From Sipunculus nudus (Eukaryota; Annelida; Sipuncula; Golfingiida; Sipunculidae): DNA of 64,000 nucleotides. The stretch lies in the NCBI GenBank assembly GCA_026874595.1, contig CM049307.1, positions 19,447,079 to 19,511,078 of the forward strand, given 5' to 3'. Position numbers and translations under genes: made by a program. The notes under the pieces were generated by a model that was given only the letters and a program-made list of their open reading frames with translations, was not told the DNA's origin and ran no database searches. This document shows positions 35,301 through 47,300 of the stretch, piece after piece; the stretch's first letter is position 1, and each line of letters opens with the position of its first letter.

Positions 35301-38300
35301 GTATCTTCTGTTTGGCGGCCACCTTAAGCCCCTCTGAGACCGTGCATTGGATTGTTCCGACCATCCCGCCTGTTCCAGTTCGGCAACTCCTCCTCCGCGC
35401 CGGTCTTCTCACATTCCGTGGTCGCGGCCTACCTGTACGGACCTCTCATCGGCTTGTCGGGCCCCTGCTCTGTCGTCCCATCCTTCCAGCCGTACCAGTC
35501 GTGCACAGCCTTTTCACGGTAGTTCCTCGCGCCGAGGTTCGACCCAGAAATGTCTCATTAGGTCTGGTTGACGCTCGTCTAAGCGCCCCCTTTTCCCGCT
35601 TGGGCGGGCATAACATCCCATCGTTTAGTTCTCAGCACAATCACGTTTGGGTTTGGTTTTCCGTTTTTGCATGATCCTCCTGTCACCTTGCAAACGTTCT
35701 ACCCTCAGTCTTACACCGATCCGATCAAACGTCTCGCGTTTGAGGAGGCCATTCCGTCTCTGCTCAACACGGGGGCGATTCTCAAGGTTCCCCCTTCCAC
35801 CCAGGGATTTTTCCTCTTGTATTTTGCTGGTTCCGAGACCGCACGGACGGGGGCGCCTGATTATCGATCTCAAGCGCCTCTATTTTTTTTTCATTAACTC
35901 GCCGCCCTTTCGCCTGTTCAATATTCATGCGGTTCTCCGCCTTATCAGTCGGAGGGTTTAGGCGTTCAAAATATGACCTTACAGATGCTTATTGTCACGT
36001 TTCATTCCATCCGTCGTCCCTACCGTTTCTTAGATTCGCCTACCAGTAATGCGTGTATATATTACGTGCCCTTCCGTTCGGGATCAACGTGGGCCCTGGC
36101 TTTTTACCCTGCAGGGGATAGCAAAGTCGTCCACACGGTCCCTCGTTACCTCCACTCCAAGGGCCTATCTGTGATCCCTTACCAAGACGATTGGCTTGTC
36201 CACCCCGTCCTTACAGTTTCTGGATGTGACTCTCGATTTGCGTCAGGGACTGCGTCTCTACCGCGCGCATTGCTCTCAAGCTCAGGACGCAGATTCTTTC
36301 CTTCTGTGTATCGCCGTATCGCTTCTCCTGCCGCTGCTTATCTTCACAGCGCTCTCAACTGGGCCGCCAATTTCACTCCACTCGGTCGGTTATATATCCT
36401 TCCGGTTCCGTCTCTCCTGCGCTCCCAGCTTTCTCCATCTCCGTTCGGTTCGTCCTGCGGTCCTCCCGTATCACTGTACGTGGTGGACCCTTCGCCCCTG
36501 ACTGGACCTTTCCTTCCCCTTCAGGCAGTTTCTTCTCTAAGGGGATCAATTGTACGGTATTCCCAGACACGTCTCTCCTTGGTTGGGGTGACCATTTGGC
36601 CGCTCTCCGCGCCTCGGGGGTCTTGTCCCCGTCGGTCCGCCTCCTTCATATCATTGTCCTTGAATTTCGAGCCGTCCGTCGCACGATCTCCCGTTGGTCC
36701 CCCCGCTTCATAGGCTGTCACATACTCGTCATGCCCAACTACACCACAGTGGTGGCATGTATAAACAGGCAGGGCGGTCCTCGGTCTCCCTCACTGATGC
36801 AGGAGACCTCCCTCTTGTTCCATCTATGTATCACGCTCCGCGCCTCGATCCGAGCGTCTCATCTTCCGGGAGTGTCGAACATTCTAGCAGACGCACTTTC
36901 ATGTCAGTGACGCGTCTACGTCACCCTCGCAACCGTCTCCCCGCCCACCCGCCCTCCGTTTGGTCTCACCGGTTTCTCTACACGTTTCCGGTGCCCCGGC
37001 TCATCCGCCGTATCCTCCTCCGTCTGTCCTGTGCGGACCAGACGGATCTCCTCCTCATCCTCCCATTCATCCTGCGACACCCTGCTTTTCCTGTGGCCCT
37101 CTATTTTCACACGTCCACCGCTTCATCTACTGCTCCGGATCGATTTCCCGTCGTTCCAACGAGCACGCCGTACCTTTCGGCGTGCCTTCGGTGCGCTTGC
37201 GTGCTCTCATCGGTCACCTCCAGGGTCCGGTCCTTTCAAGTCCAGCTGCTCTCCTTGCCTCGACTCCTCGTCGCCGTTCTTCGGACCGCATCTCTGACCC
37301 CCGGTGACGTCTCTTCACCGGTTGGACGTTTGCCCACGGAATCTCCTTTAGTTCCGTCGCTTGCGGCACTTTTGGTATTCATCGGTTATTTCCTACAGGA
37401 TCATCATTTATCATAACCGTCTATTAGTGGATATCGTGCCGCCCTGCTGTCGGTCCTCCGTCTGTGGAGTCACGATCATGTCCTCCGTCATTCGTTGGTG
37501 ATGGATTTCTCCTTGGGGTACATGCCCAAGCTTCTCATCCTCGCTACGTCCCTTCTTCCTGGCATCAGGACGTTGTCTTACATCATAGGGAAACAGTTTC
37601 CTCCTTACTATTGCATCTGCTGGTCGCCGCTCTGAGCTTCATGCCCTAGTGGCCGACTCGCAATTTACACACCACTGCAGCCGACAATTCATCGGCCACC
37701 TTACCTTTCCCTCCGGATTTTATAAGAAGAACCGTCATTTGATGCTCCTCCGTTAAACTGGCACGTTCTGGCACTCCCTCACGGACTGTACCGTTACGGG
37801 GCTACCATTTATCCTGTTCGGGCTTTCCGTTACTCTCTTCAAGCTACTCATTCTAAAAAGGGGGGGGGGGGGGGGCGCAAGAAGTTGTTTATTTTAATGA
37901 AAGTCACCATTTCAAACAAAGAAATTAGCCCTATCACCATTAGTGCATGGCTAAAAGCTTCCATTATCTCAGCATATGAATCAGCTTCTTCATCCACCTT
38001 AGACCAGCTTCACGTCAAAGCTCATGACATCAGGGCCCTTTCTACATCATTGGGCCATTTATCAGGGATCTCCCCAAACCAACTGGTCAAGAAGGCTATT
38101 GGAAGTTGCCTTCTACATTCACCCGCTTATATCTCAAGGATGTCCAATAACAAGCTTCGGGCCTTTATTCCTTGGGCCCTGTGATTACGGCGGGTGAGGT
38201 CCTACAATTCTCCAGTCTGTCCTCGCCTCCTGCATCTGTTCCGGCAACGACGTCTTCGGCTGCTCCATCACTGCTGTGATGTTCTCCTCATTCCCTCGTT

Positions 38301-41300
38301 CCAGGTAGGTATCCCCTCCCCAAGGTTTATCTGTTATATTCTCATTAATACAGAAACAGCTCACAATTATGTTTACGTAATAAAACCCCCACATTCCCTC
38401 CCTGTGAATGGTGGTTTTGTTAGTAAGGCCAGACTTTTTTAATTCTTTGGTTTTAGAAAACATGTTTGACAAAAGTGATAGGTAGGAGGTAGGGAAAAAA
38501 AAAAAAATTGAAAAACCTGGATACTGGTGTTCGTGAATCTTGTATTGAACAGTCGGGTTATAAAATCCATTTTTAAATGGCACCATATAAACCTATATAA
38601 AATATATAAAATAATAATTATATAAAAATTAAAATATTATCATCATCCTCTTGAGTTTTCCACATGAATCATACATGTGCCATGTTATTTCAAGCCATTC
38701 AGATGTCATCAAAGGTAAAATAATGACAATTAAAAGTTTAAACAGTAAAACTTATAAATGATTTCATACACACCTGAAATTAAACTTCAGTCACTGTCCC
38801 TGCCAAGTGAACTGCCTATTTTATAAAGTTTTACAAATTAAAGACCAGTCAAAAACTTATACAAATACAAAATAATAAATTTTTGTCAGATATGCAAGGA
38901 GAAAACTTAATTATAATCACTGCTAGCATGATAGACTGCAGTTTTTATTTTTCAGTTGTGAATGACAATAACAATGACAATATGCAACTTGCAGTTTTTC
39001 GCCTATTGTTTATCAAATGTTATAGTCCGTTTCATCCCCTCATGTCCACCTGATTTTTGCTATGAAAATTTTTACTAGGTACATTTCAAGGGAAACAATT
39101 ATAGTGTAAAGGAGAGGATTACAGAACCTAATTTTTAACTAGGTAACTAAATTCCTACCTTATTCCATATTTGAGTAACAGAATTTTTTGAAAATATGAG
39201 AAATCAGTCTACATTTTACAACATATCAGACCCACCTTTGGCGGTCAAGGTCATTGGTCACATGCAAAAACAGCCTCAACTGACAGCTTCTGATTGGATG
39301 ATCTCATGTAAACACTCTAAAAAATATAACTAGTTAAAACAAAGATGGCTACTTATGGAGGGACACACCATATTTGCCAGATCATGATAAAGAGACTGAA
39401 ATGTTGTGAAACATAAACGGGGGATTTATTGTCAAATTCTTAACTGCATATAAGGTTGTCACTTCCGTATGTTTTTTACTTGGAATATATTGAAAAATAT
39501 AAACTTTTTTATAAGTAAATCATCTACAAAAAAACAGGTGGACAGCAGGTGGTGAACTGGACTATAACAACATGGAACTTGGGAGTTGTTTGATTCATGA
39601 CCATGACCTTTCCTTTTTTGTGTTGTGCATGTTTGATAGTCCTTTGAATATACAACAACTGCTAATAAAGTGTGGTTTCCATTGGAGATCACATTGAATA
39701 ATTCAACTATTTTAAAAGTTTAAAAAATATTAATAATCTTTATTTATTAATAAAGATCTGTATTTCTTACCACGGCCGTGACACTGACAGTACGTACCGT
39801 ATGCAGTTTAATATGCCGTCACTTGGCCACTGTCAGTCCGTTATTGCTTTTAGGCATCCATACACATTAAAGCTTCCATCACATCCGTTTGGAACAATTA
39901 AATGAATCCTTTCAAAGTTTCTGCATTTTAAATTACTTTCATTTTACCTTGCTTTTGTTTTGACTTTAAAAATACCCGCAAAGACTACGCTTCACATAAA
40001 CTCGCGCCACTAAGACTACAGATAGTCGGAAATCCTGCAGAAACCCTGAGAATTCCTGGAGTTTTCAAAGAATACATGACGACCTCATACAGGATATAAT
40101 TTCATCTGTTCAGTAATTTTCTTTTATACGTTACAAGACTACGTTTTTAAGTTTTGACAAGTTATAATATTTTTTTAAGAGTAAACTTGTGAAACTTAGC
40201 CAATTTGCAGTAAAAATTAGCGTCTGACTTTGAGTGCAATAATTAGTCTTAAGAAGTAAATTTGTTTGTATATCCAGTAAGTTATTAACAGTGGCAAGCT
40301 GGTAAAGCCGCTATGCAACCAAACTAATTTTCTTTTCTTATTCACATCTATCTAAAACAAATATGTTTAACGAGGAAAATATGACATAAACGCTGGTTTA
40401 AAAATGTACTGTAGTGCAGAAAACGGACTTTGAAAACTCTCCAAGAATTCTCAATTTCCCTGCTGAATCTTTTGACTACTTGATGGCCAATCAATTGCAT
40501 TTATGGCCCAAGGATACCCTATTGTGATTGGCTTAAACCCTACTTCTGTCATTAAGAAAGTGACCTTCTAAGCCAATCATAAGAGTTCTAACGTTTGAGG
40601 TGATCTGATACACACGGTCACTGAACATTTCATTTGTCAACAACCGTGTTGGATTCGGTGACGACATATAAAAGGAAAAAAAGTCAAAATGCCACTTTTA
40701 TTTTTTTTCTGAAATGAAGATATCGGAGGTTGGCGGGTTTGTAAACCGAAAAATTAAAAAAGTCTGGCCTAATCTGTTGTGAGCTTTTCTGTATTACAAA
40801 CAACGCTCCCAACCGGTCCACTTCATTCCGCCATCGAAAAAAGTGATTACAGGAAATGGAAGTGTGACCTAGATACACAGGAACGAGGCGGGTTTGGGCG
40901 ATAATAGGCCCAATAAGGAAAAATTTTCGGTAGGCTTTCTCTGGTGTGTAAACTTTAACAGAGAAAATTCTCATTAATACCGAAAAGCTCACAACAGTTT
41001 ACTAACAAAACCACCATTCACAGGGAGGGAATGGGGGGATTTAATTTTCACAGCATATATACATAAGGATTTAATCTTTTAAAATCTGAAATTTCAAAGG
41101 AATAGATTGAAAAGAGTAGCTTTTATTCAAGTTTTCATACACCATGTCAAGTGTTGTTTACATCTAGCCCACCTAGTAGTAGTCTTCACTTGCATTATGT
41201 AACCCACCCAAGGCAGCTTGCCTTGGCTCAGCTTGGCCACTACTAGCAGGCTTCCCATCTGCCCTGCACTCCCCCCCCCCCCCTCCCCCAGATGGTACAT

Positions 41301-44300
41301 AAACTAGATGAATGGTATTATTTTCTATATTTGATTCATCCTTATTCTAGGCTATGCTACATTTTAGATTTTGTATTGTACCACCAGAGTTACAATGATT
41401 AAAGTGTGTCCACAAAGTGGTGTATTGCTATGAAAGTGTGGATGTTCATCAGATTAGTAATTCCTTACTTCAGAAGCGTAAAAAACTTCACCAGGTGTGA
41501 AATTGACTATTAATTCCAGTAATAAATTAAAGCTTAGATAATAATTGTATCCGCCAAAATGAAGTTTTGCGGATACTATGTTTTTGACCGGGTTCCGCCA
41601 CCGCCGCTGCATTCGTTTCCGGAGAACTCCTCTGAGACTACTGGACAGATTTTTCAGAAACTTACACAAATTATTGGGTCACATGTGAACTGGTGCCTAA
41701 CCAAGTGACCATGACCTCTGACCTTTCCTCTCTGCCCCACGTCCGTTTGTGCGTCTGTTCCACACATAAAGCCATATATCTCGGGAACTGTTTGACCGAT
41801 CAGGAAAAATATTTTACACAAATGTAGCCCTGGAATAGCTTTATAACATACACAACAAATGGTGGGGCCACCTGCAGCCATTTTTGCACAGCGTCCATCT
41901 GTTTGTCTGCCTTTGGTTAAAATCACTCTTTTATCTCTGCAGTGGTTTGATCAAATTACTTGTATGCATATACATCCTGGATAGCTTTCTTGATTTTATG
42001 ACAGGTGGGGCCACCTACATTCACGTTCACGCTGCAGACATTAATGCTTATATCTCCGGAACCGTTTGACCAATCAGGAAACTTTTTTTACACAAATTTA
42101 GCCCTTGGATAGCTTTATAACATACACAAAAATGGTGGCACCAGCTGCAGCCATTTTTGCACAGCATCCATCTGTTTGTCTGCTGTGGGATAAATCACTC
42201 ATATCTCTGCAGTGGTTTGACTTTTCCACATGAAATTTTGCATGTGTATACATCTTGGATATTTTCTCGTTCAAATAACAGGTGGCACCACTTACAATCA
42301 TGTTTATGTGGCAGAGATCCATTCTAATATGTAACACATGTAACTCTATATACCCTTGCCACTCAATCCATGCCTCACTTCACCCGTCCTCTGATTTTGG
42401 CGGATACCTGTAGTCGCTTGTCGACTACCCGTATTCTAGTTAGCACAATGATATTGTTTGTCCCTGATTCAACCAACAGTGTGTATACTTTATTTGAGAA
42501 GATGTTTTATTTTCTCAAATTTACTGAATCTTTTATTTTATTTCGGTGAATAAAATTAAGCGTGTACTGAAAACTCCATTGTGCAAAACTTTTTAATAGT
42601 GATTCAAGGAATAATCTTGTAGATGCCATGTTGTGGCATTATTTTCTTTTAAATTCAGTTTAAACATTTGTGATTTAAAATAATAAAATATATGTGTATG
42701 CATAATATGACCCAATATGAGCTACACTCTGGATATATAATGATTGCAACTTTTGCAACAATTCTAATATTTTTACTTATATTTTCAGTTTTTTTTTAAC
42801 TCTGGATATATAATGATTGCAACTTTTGCAACAATTCTAATATTTTAACTTATATTTTCAGTTTTTTTAATTAAAAATTTATAAAAATTGTAAATAAAAA
42901 AAAAATGATTCAGATAAAAACTTTTAATGGAAAAAGTGGATATGCTAAAATAATAGGGTTATATATAAACTTAAATGCATTATTCCCTTGAAAGTGAAAT
43001 AAAAGTATTAGTCCATTCTGTCCACTTGCCTGTCCATCTGTAAATTTTATATGCATCACAGTATCTCAAAACTTTTACTGTTTTTCTTCATGACAGTCTT
43101 GTCAGAGTATTAGTTTGCAATCATATACTTAGAACTTTACTATAACCAAGTAGGAGGGCCCCTTCCCTCTTAGCTTCTCATATTCTTATATAAATGAGAA
43201 ACATTACAATAGAATATTTTGCTTATTTTGAATTTGCAAAAATTTCAAACTTCAGCTGAGTGCCGTGACCCATGGGTCCCTTGTTTTTGGCTGATGCCTT
43301 TTTTTACAGATTCTAACTCATTTAAGTACTTTAGTAGCCTTTTTTGGGAAGTTTTGAAAGTATGTTACAAATTAGTCCATCTCTGGACCCGATCATCCTG
43401 TGCTAGATCTGTTGGATGGACTGTGATCAATTGATCCAACAGATCTAGCATAGAACAACAGGGTCCAGAGATGAACTACTTACAAATAGAAGTGTTTTAT
43501 AATAATTTCTACACATTTTTCTGCTTCACTTTATCCATTATTTTCATCTTTGATCAAGTGAACACTCATTAAATAAATTTTAGGATTCCTTTTTGAATTA
43601 TTTCTTGAATCTTCTTGGAAATTAAGACTTGAGATTAATAGCAGCTTCTTTTTTACTGGATGACAGATTATTGTTTTATCTAAGGTCAGAACCAGTACCT
43701 GGGACCCACATTTGTGTCATTCCTTCAAGAACCTTTAGCATGGTTAGTTAACTTTTTAAATATATGTTTAGTCTATTGATGGTCTTAGAAGATCTTAGTT
43801 GAGATTAGACTGGCCCAGTCAATTGTTGCTTCTGACAGAGAAATCAAAAGTTTCCACATTGTATCACACTTAGTATCGGTACCGCCATCTTGCAGCATCT
43901 CATATAACTTATTTACCACTATCTGACCCTCTTATTTCATGGACTGGTAATCTTGGCCGGTTCCCATACAGTCAGTGCCACACATAACCGCCTCGCTGAA
44001 CTAGGGTCTTTTTCCAGTGACGTCAGCAGTGGTCTTTCCCAGAATCTTTTTCAAAACCAACATGGTTCATTCAGTCTTCACCTATTCTGGGCTTCCAACT
44101 GGCAACTAATATTCCCATTTAATTTGTCTTAATACTTTAAGGCCGTTGCTTATGTTGAGTTCGGCGAGACTATAACCCAAAGCCTCCATGTTAACTTTTA
44201 TCGGACCACCACTCTTCACAGTAGGCCTTACAAACTCTGGCTCAGCCAATCAGCGCGAGATATTCAGGTGCACACGCGATGAGTCCAGTCAAAATGTACT

Positions 44301-47300
44301 GGCTGACTGAAACGATCATGATTCTTGAGTCGCAATTTGACATATATTTAACGGGTTCAGACAAATGCTGCCAGCTGCTTTTGTCATCTTGGCAGAGGAA
44401 ATTTTACTGGACCTGTCAGTACAAAATTGTTGCGTTAGTGTCCACAATATACACTTACATTTGGCCCATGGACAGTAATATTTGTTCAGCAGAGATATAT
44501 CATAGGACACGAAGGTCCATGTGTGGAATACCTGAATACATGATTTCAGTGTGAATGTTACGCTGTTGGTGGTCTCAAGGCAACAATACCACTCACAGGA
44601 GGCGTGACGGCATGATATGCAAATACGGGGGAATCATCAGTTCCTCAAAGAGCCTTGTGATGCCTTAATATGCAAATATCAGGGATTCACCATACCAACT
44701 TTACGGGGCTTTAGTGATAAGATCTGGCACTGAGTTAAGTCTATCGGTACATGAGATTACATTTTATTTTAAACATTTTATTAGTTAACTCAAATACTAA
44801 AGCCCAGGCAGGGTTACATTGAGATCTGTCAGGGCTTAACATGACACCAGTGATATTATATATAAATCTTTGGGAAAATAGTTGTTTCAGTGTTTATTCA
44901 CCAAAAACTTCTGTGTTCATTATCTATTATGGGCTGGAACCCTCTCCCACAATTGGATATTAATTATACCCTCTTCATCTTTCTGGTTTTACATATATTT
45001 ACACATAAGAAAATTGATAGTGGAAATAAAACCATAGTAATAACACGTGTAGAACAAAGTATAGTATTGATTAAAGTTTGGTGTTATATATTGTTTTACT
45101 TGATACATTTATTGCATTGTACAGGTATTCAGTGTTTACATGTGTAAGAGTCTTGTTCCATCACAGACGCTGCTACCAACCCAGCAAGACGTGATGAAGA
45201 CTGGGAATGTATCAACAGATTCACAGACCGGGTCAACCAGGAGCTGGAGGGACCACAGATCGCCGTGCGCCTCCTTGCTCACAAGATTCAGTCACCCCAG
45301 GAGAGGGAAGCACTGTTTGCACTGACTGTAAGTGTTGTGTGCACATTGGTGATGCAATCAAGTGATTGGTCCATGATTTTACCTTTTTTAATTTTATGAA
45401 CTAACATCCTTGATTTTATTTTATGGCATCTGATCTTTTTAAAAAAGGCTAGTCCATTTTCAGTGGTTCACTACTAAGTCAAGACATATCAGATTTCAGA
45501 AACTGTGCTTGAGAAAATGCAAAGATTTATACAACTGGTGTAATGTTTGGGGTTATTTTATACCCATTTAAAAAAAAGAAATCTCTTTATAAAGGATAAT
45601 CATTTATAATTTGCAATCCTGACTTTTTTGTGATCAGTTGATGTTATTATTACATGTAAGCACTTCATTGGCAGGCCTATGTGAAGACCATACAGAAGAC
45701 TTATTCAACACATTCATAACATTATGGCTGAAATCTTTCAGTGTTTATCAGTAAGATACTATATTTAGTGTTACTATTGTATTATCGGTTAGCTGAGCTG
45801 GCACATTTTTGTAACTTCAGACCACAGAAGCTTGTGTAAAAAATTGTGGGCAGCGCTTTCATCAAGAAATTGGCAAGTTTAGGTTCTTGAATGAAATGAT
45901 CAAAGTCATTTCTCCAAAGGTAAGTCAGTGTACATGAAGTAATCTTGCAAAGGTGTCACTATGTTTCAAGTTCATAATTTTTCATGTATTGATTAAGAAA
46001 TAGTTTTGTAATCAATTATCAGTTCCCTGAATGAAGTACTTAAGTATATTACTTGGATAACTTTCTGGATTTTGTGGCAGTCGGCACCACCTATATACAC
46101 ATTTCAGCTACAGACATCCAAGCTAATATGCAACACACTCTATTTCCCCTTGCCAATTAATCCATGCTTCACTTCACCCGTCCCACTCTGATTTCTGCGG
46201 ATACATGTAGTCGCTTATCGACTACCTGTATTCTAGTTTTTTTATGAAGACACTTTTAGGTACTAAGAAATTACAAACACCATATTTTATTTACTGGGAT
46301 GGCCATATATGTTATATGCTCCTAAATTCCATGGGAACCAACATGTTTTTTTCTGTCATGACAGATCTGGTTCAAAAGGCTGAGGTTGCTAGACATCCAA
46401 CTCATTTTAACATAAACACTGAAAATGATGAGAATTGGACTTTCCAGATATATTAACAGAATAAAAATAATTAATGTCAGTAAATATAATACCAGAAAAT
46501 TTAATGGGGTTTATCTTTCTTTGAGCTAACCAGTCAACAGAGCGTTCATTATCCCCTTGTTGACTGACATTTTCAGTCAGTTCAGTAATACCTTGCATGT
46601 GCAGGTCAGTTCAACAGTTACTTAATTCAAATTTAGAGCCCATTTCAATATTTTCATGAGAGGATTGGGTGAATACATTCAAACTAAATTTTTCTTTCCA
46701 TCCTTCAGGGGGATTTTTAGTTGGTTCAAAATGTGCCCAATGTGGTGGATTATGGGACTCATCACACATGCATAAACTGATGAATCAAGTCTACTTTTGC
46801 CTAATTTCAACCATTTAAACAATTGCTCGAGTGTGATATTATTTTTCTTCAGACTATCTTTTAATTTTTTCATACAGTCATTTAACCAAATAAGAAATGG
46901 CAATAATGACATTGTCACACAGCACAAAATGTTATCCGATGCAGCTGACATTGGGACCCCAATGCACTATACAAATCTAATCTGACAATTAAATGGGCAC
47001 TCTATATGTAATGATACTGTTGTTATTCCTTATAGATAAGCATTGTATTTAAACTGTTTCATTAATTTTTATGTTTAAATCATATGACTAGTTTATAAAA
47101 CCATGTTTGTACTACGGGGATGTTGGTTGTAGTCTTGCACAGCAGGGAGCCATTATACTTAAATTGCGTAGGTACCAGGAGGTTGGGACACCTTTGAAGT
47201 CTGGGTGCAACTTATATTATTGACTTTTCCTTAAACAAATCTTAAAAGGATATTTCCAAGGGGGATCCTAAAAGTCAGGGTGCATCATGTATTAAGGATG

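Larger units (their letters stand above)
33847..41038 (+). mobile_element. DIRS-type tyrosine-recombinase retrotransposon with nested Harbinger-like insert
   Basis: A 7192-bp insertion in GGA intron 1; removing the 2343-bp nested element and its 3-bp duplication leaves about 4.85 kb. It has inverted terminal repeats (33847-33963 and 40899-41038), degraded gag-like, RT, RNase H and tyrosine-recombinase regions in + order, and an internal complementary region beside the right repeat. The borders are fixed by an unoccupied paralogue: 53488-53520 reads CTGTAAGCACCATTG then ATTTAATTTTTACAG with nothing between, and here the same two halves flank the element. There is no target duplication, as expected for recombinase-mediated insertion. 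Many frameshifts and stops make it inactive. Confidence 0.93.
41039..43285 (+). mobile_element. HINE-like element copy 3, 3' part
   Basis: It resumes the alignment with copy 5 at ATTTAATTTTCACAGC (compare 53506 onward) and shares the AATAATCTTGTAGATGCCATG block (about 42610) with 53890-53915. It ends with CAGCTGAG (43253-43260), a GACCCATGGGTC palindrome and CCTTGTT at about 43285. A Helitron is nested at 41550-42439. Confidence 0.75.
32384..45166 (+). other. GGA intron 1 (12.8 kb)
   Basis: Phase 1 intron from GTACGT to ATCACAG. It holds a Harbinger-like MITE (32962), a HINE-like element split by a DIRS retrotransposon (33248-43285), a nested Helitron (41550-42439), a palindrome (43374-43477) and a complex GC-balanced segment (43870-44640). 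About half of its length is one nested insertion stack. Confidence 0.8.

Noticed and set aside
34150-38184. Host genes or LTR-retrotransposon integrase in the GC-rich block
   Set aside because: RT (YQDDWLV), RNase H and a tyrosine recombinase HDIR box in order, with inverted repeats and an internal complementary region, identify DIRS. No integrase or long direct repeat is seen.
38427-40769. 3' untranslated part of the DIRS element
   Set aside because: It has its own terminal inverted repeats and TAA duplication, and the complementary region rejoins when it is removed, so it is a separate nested insertion.
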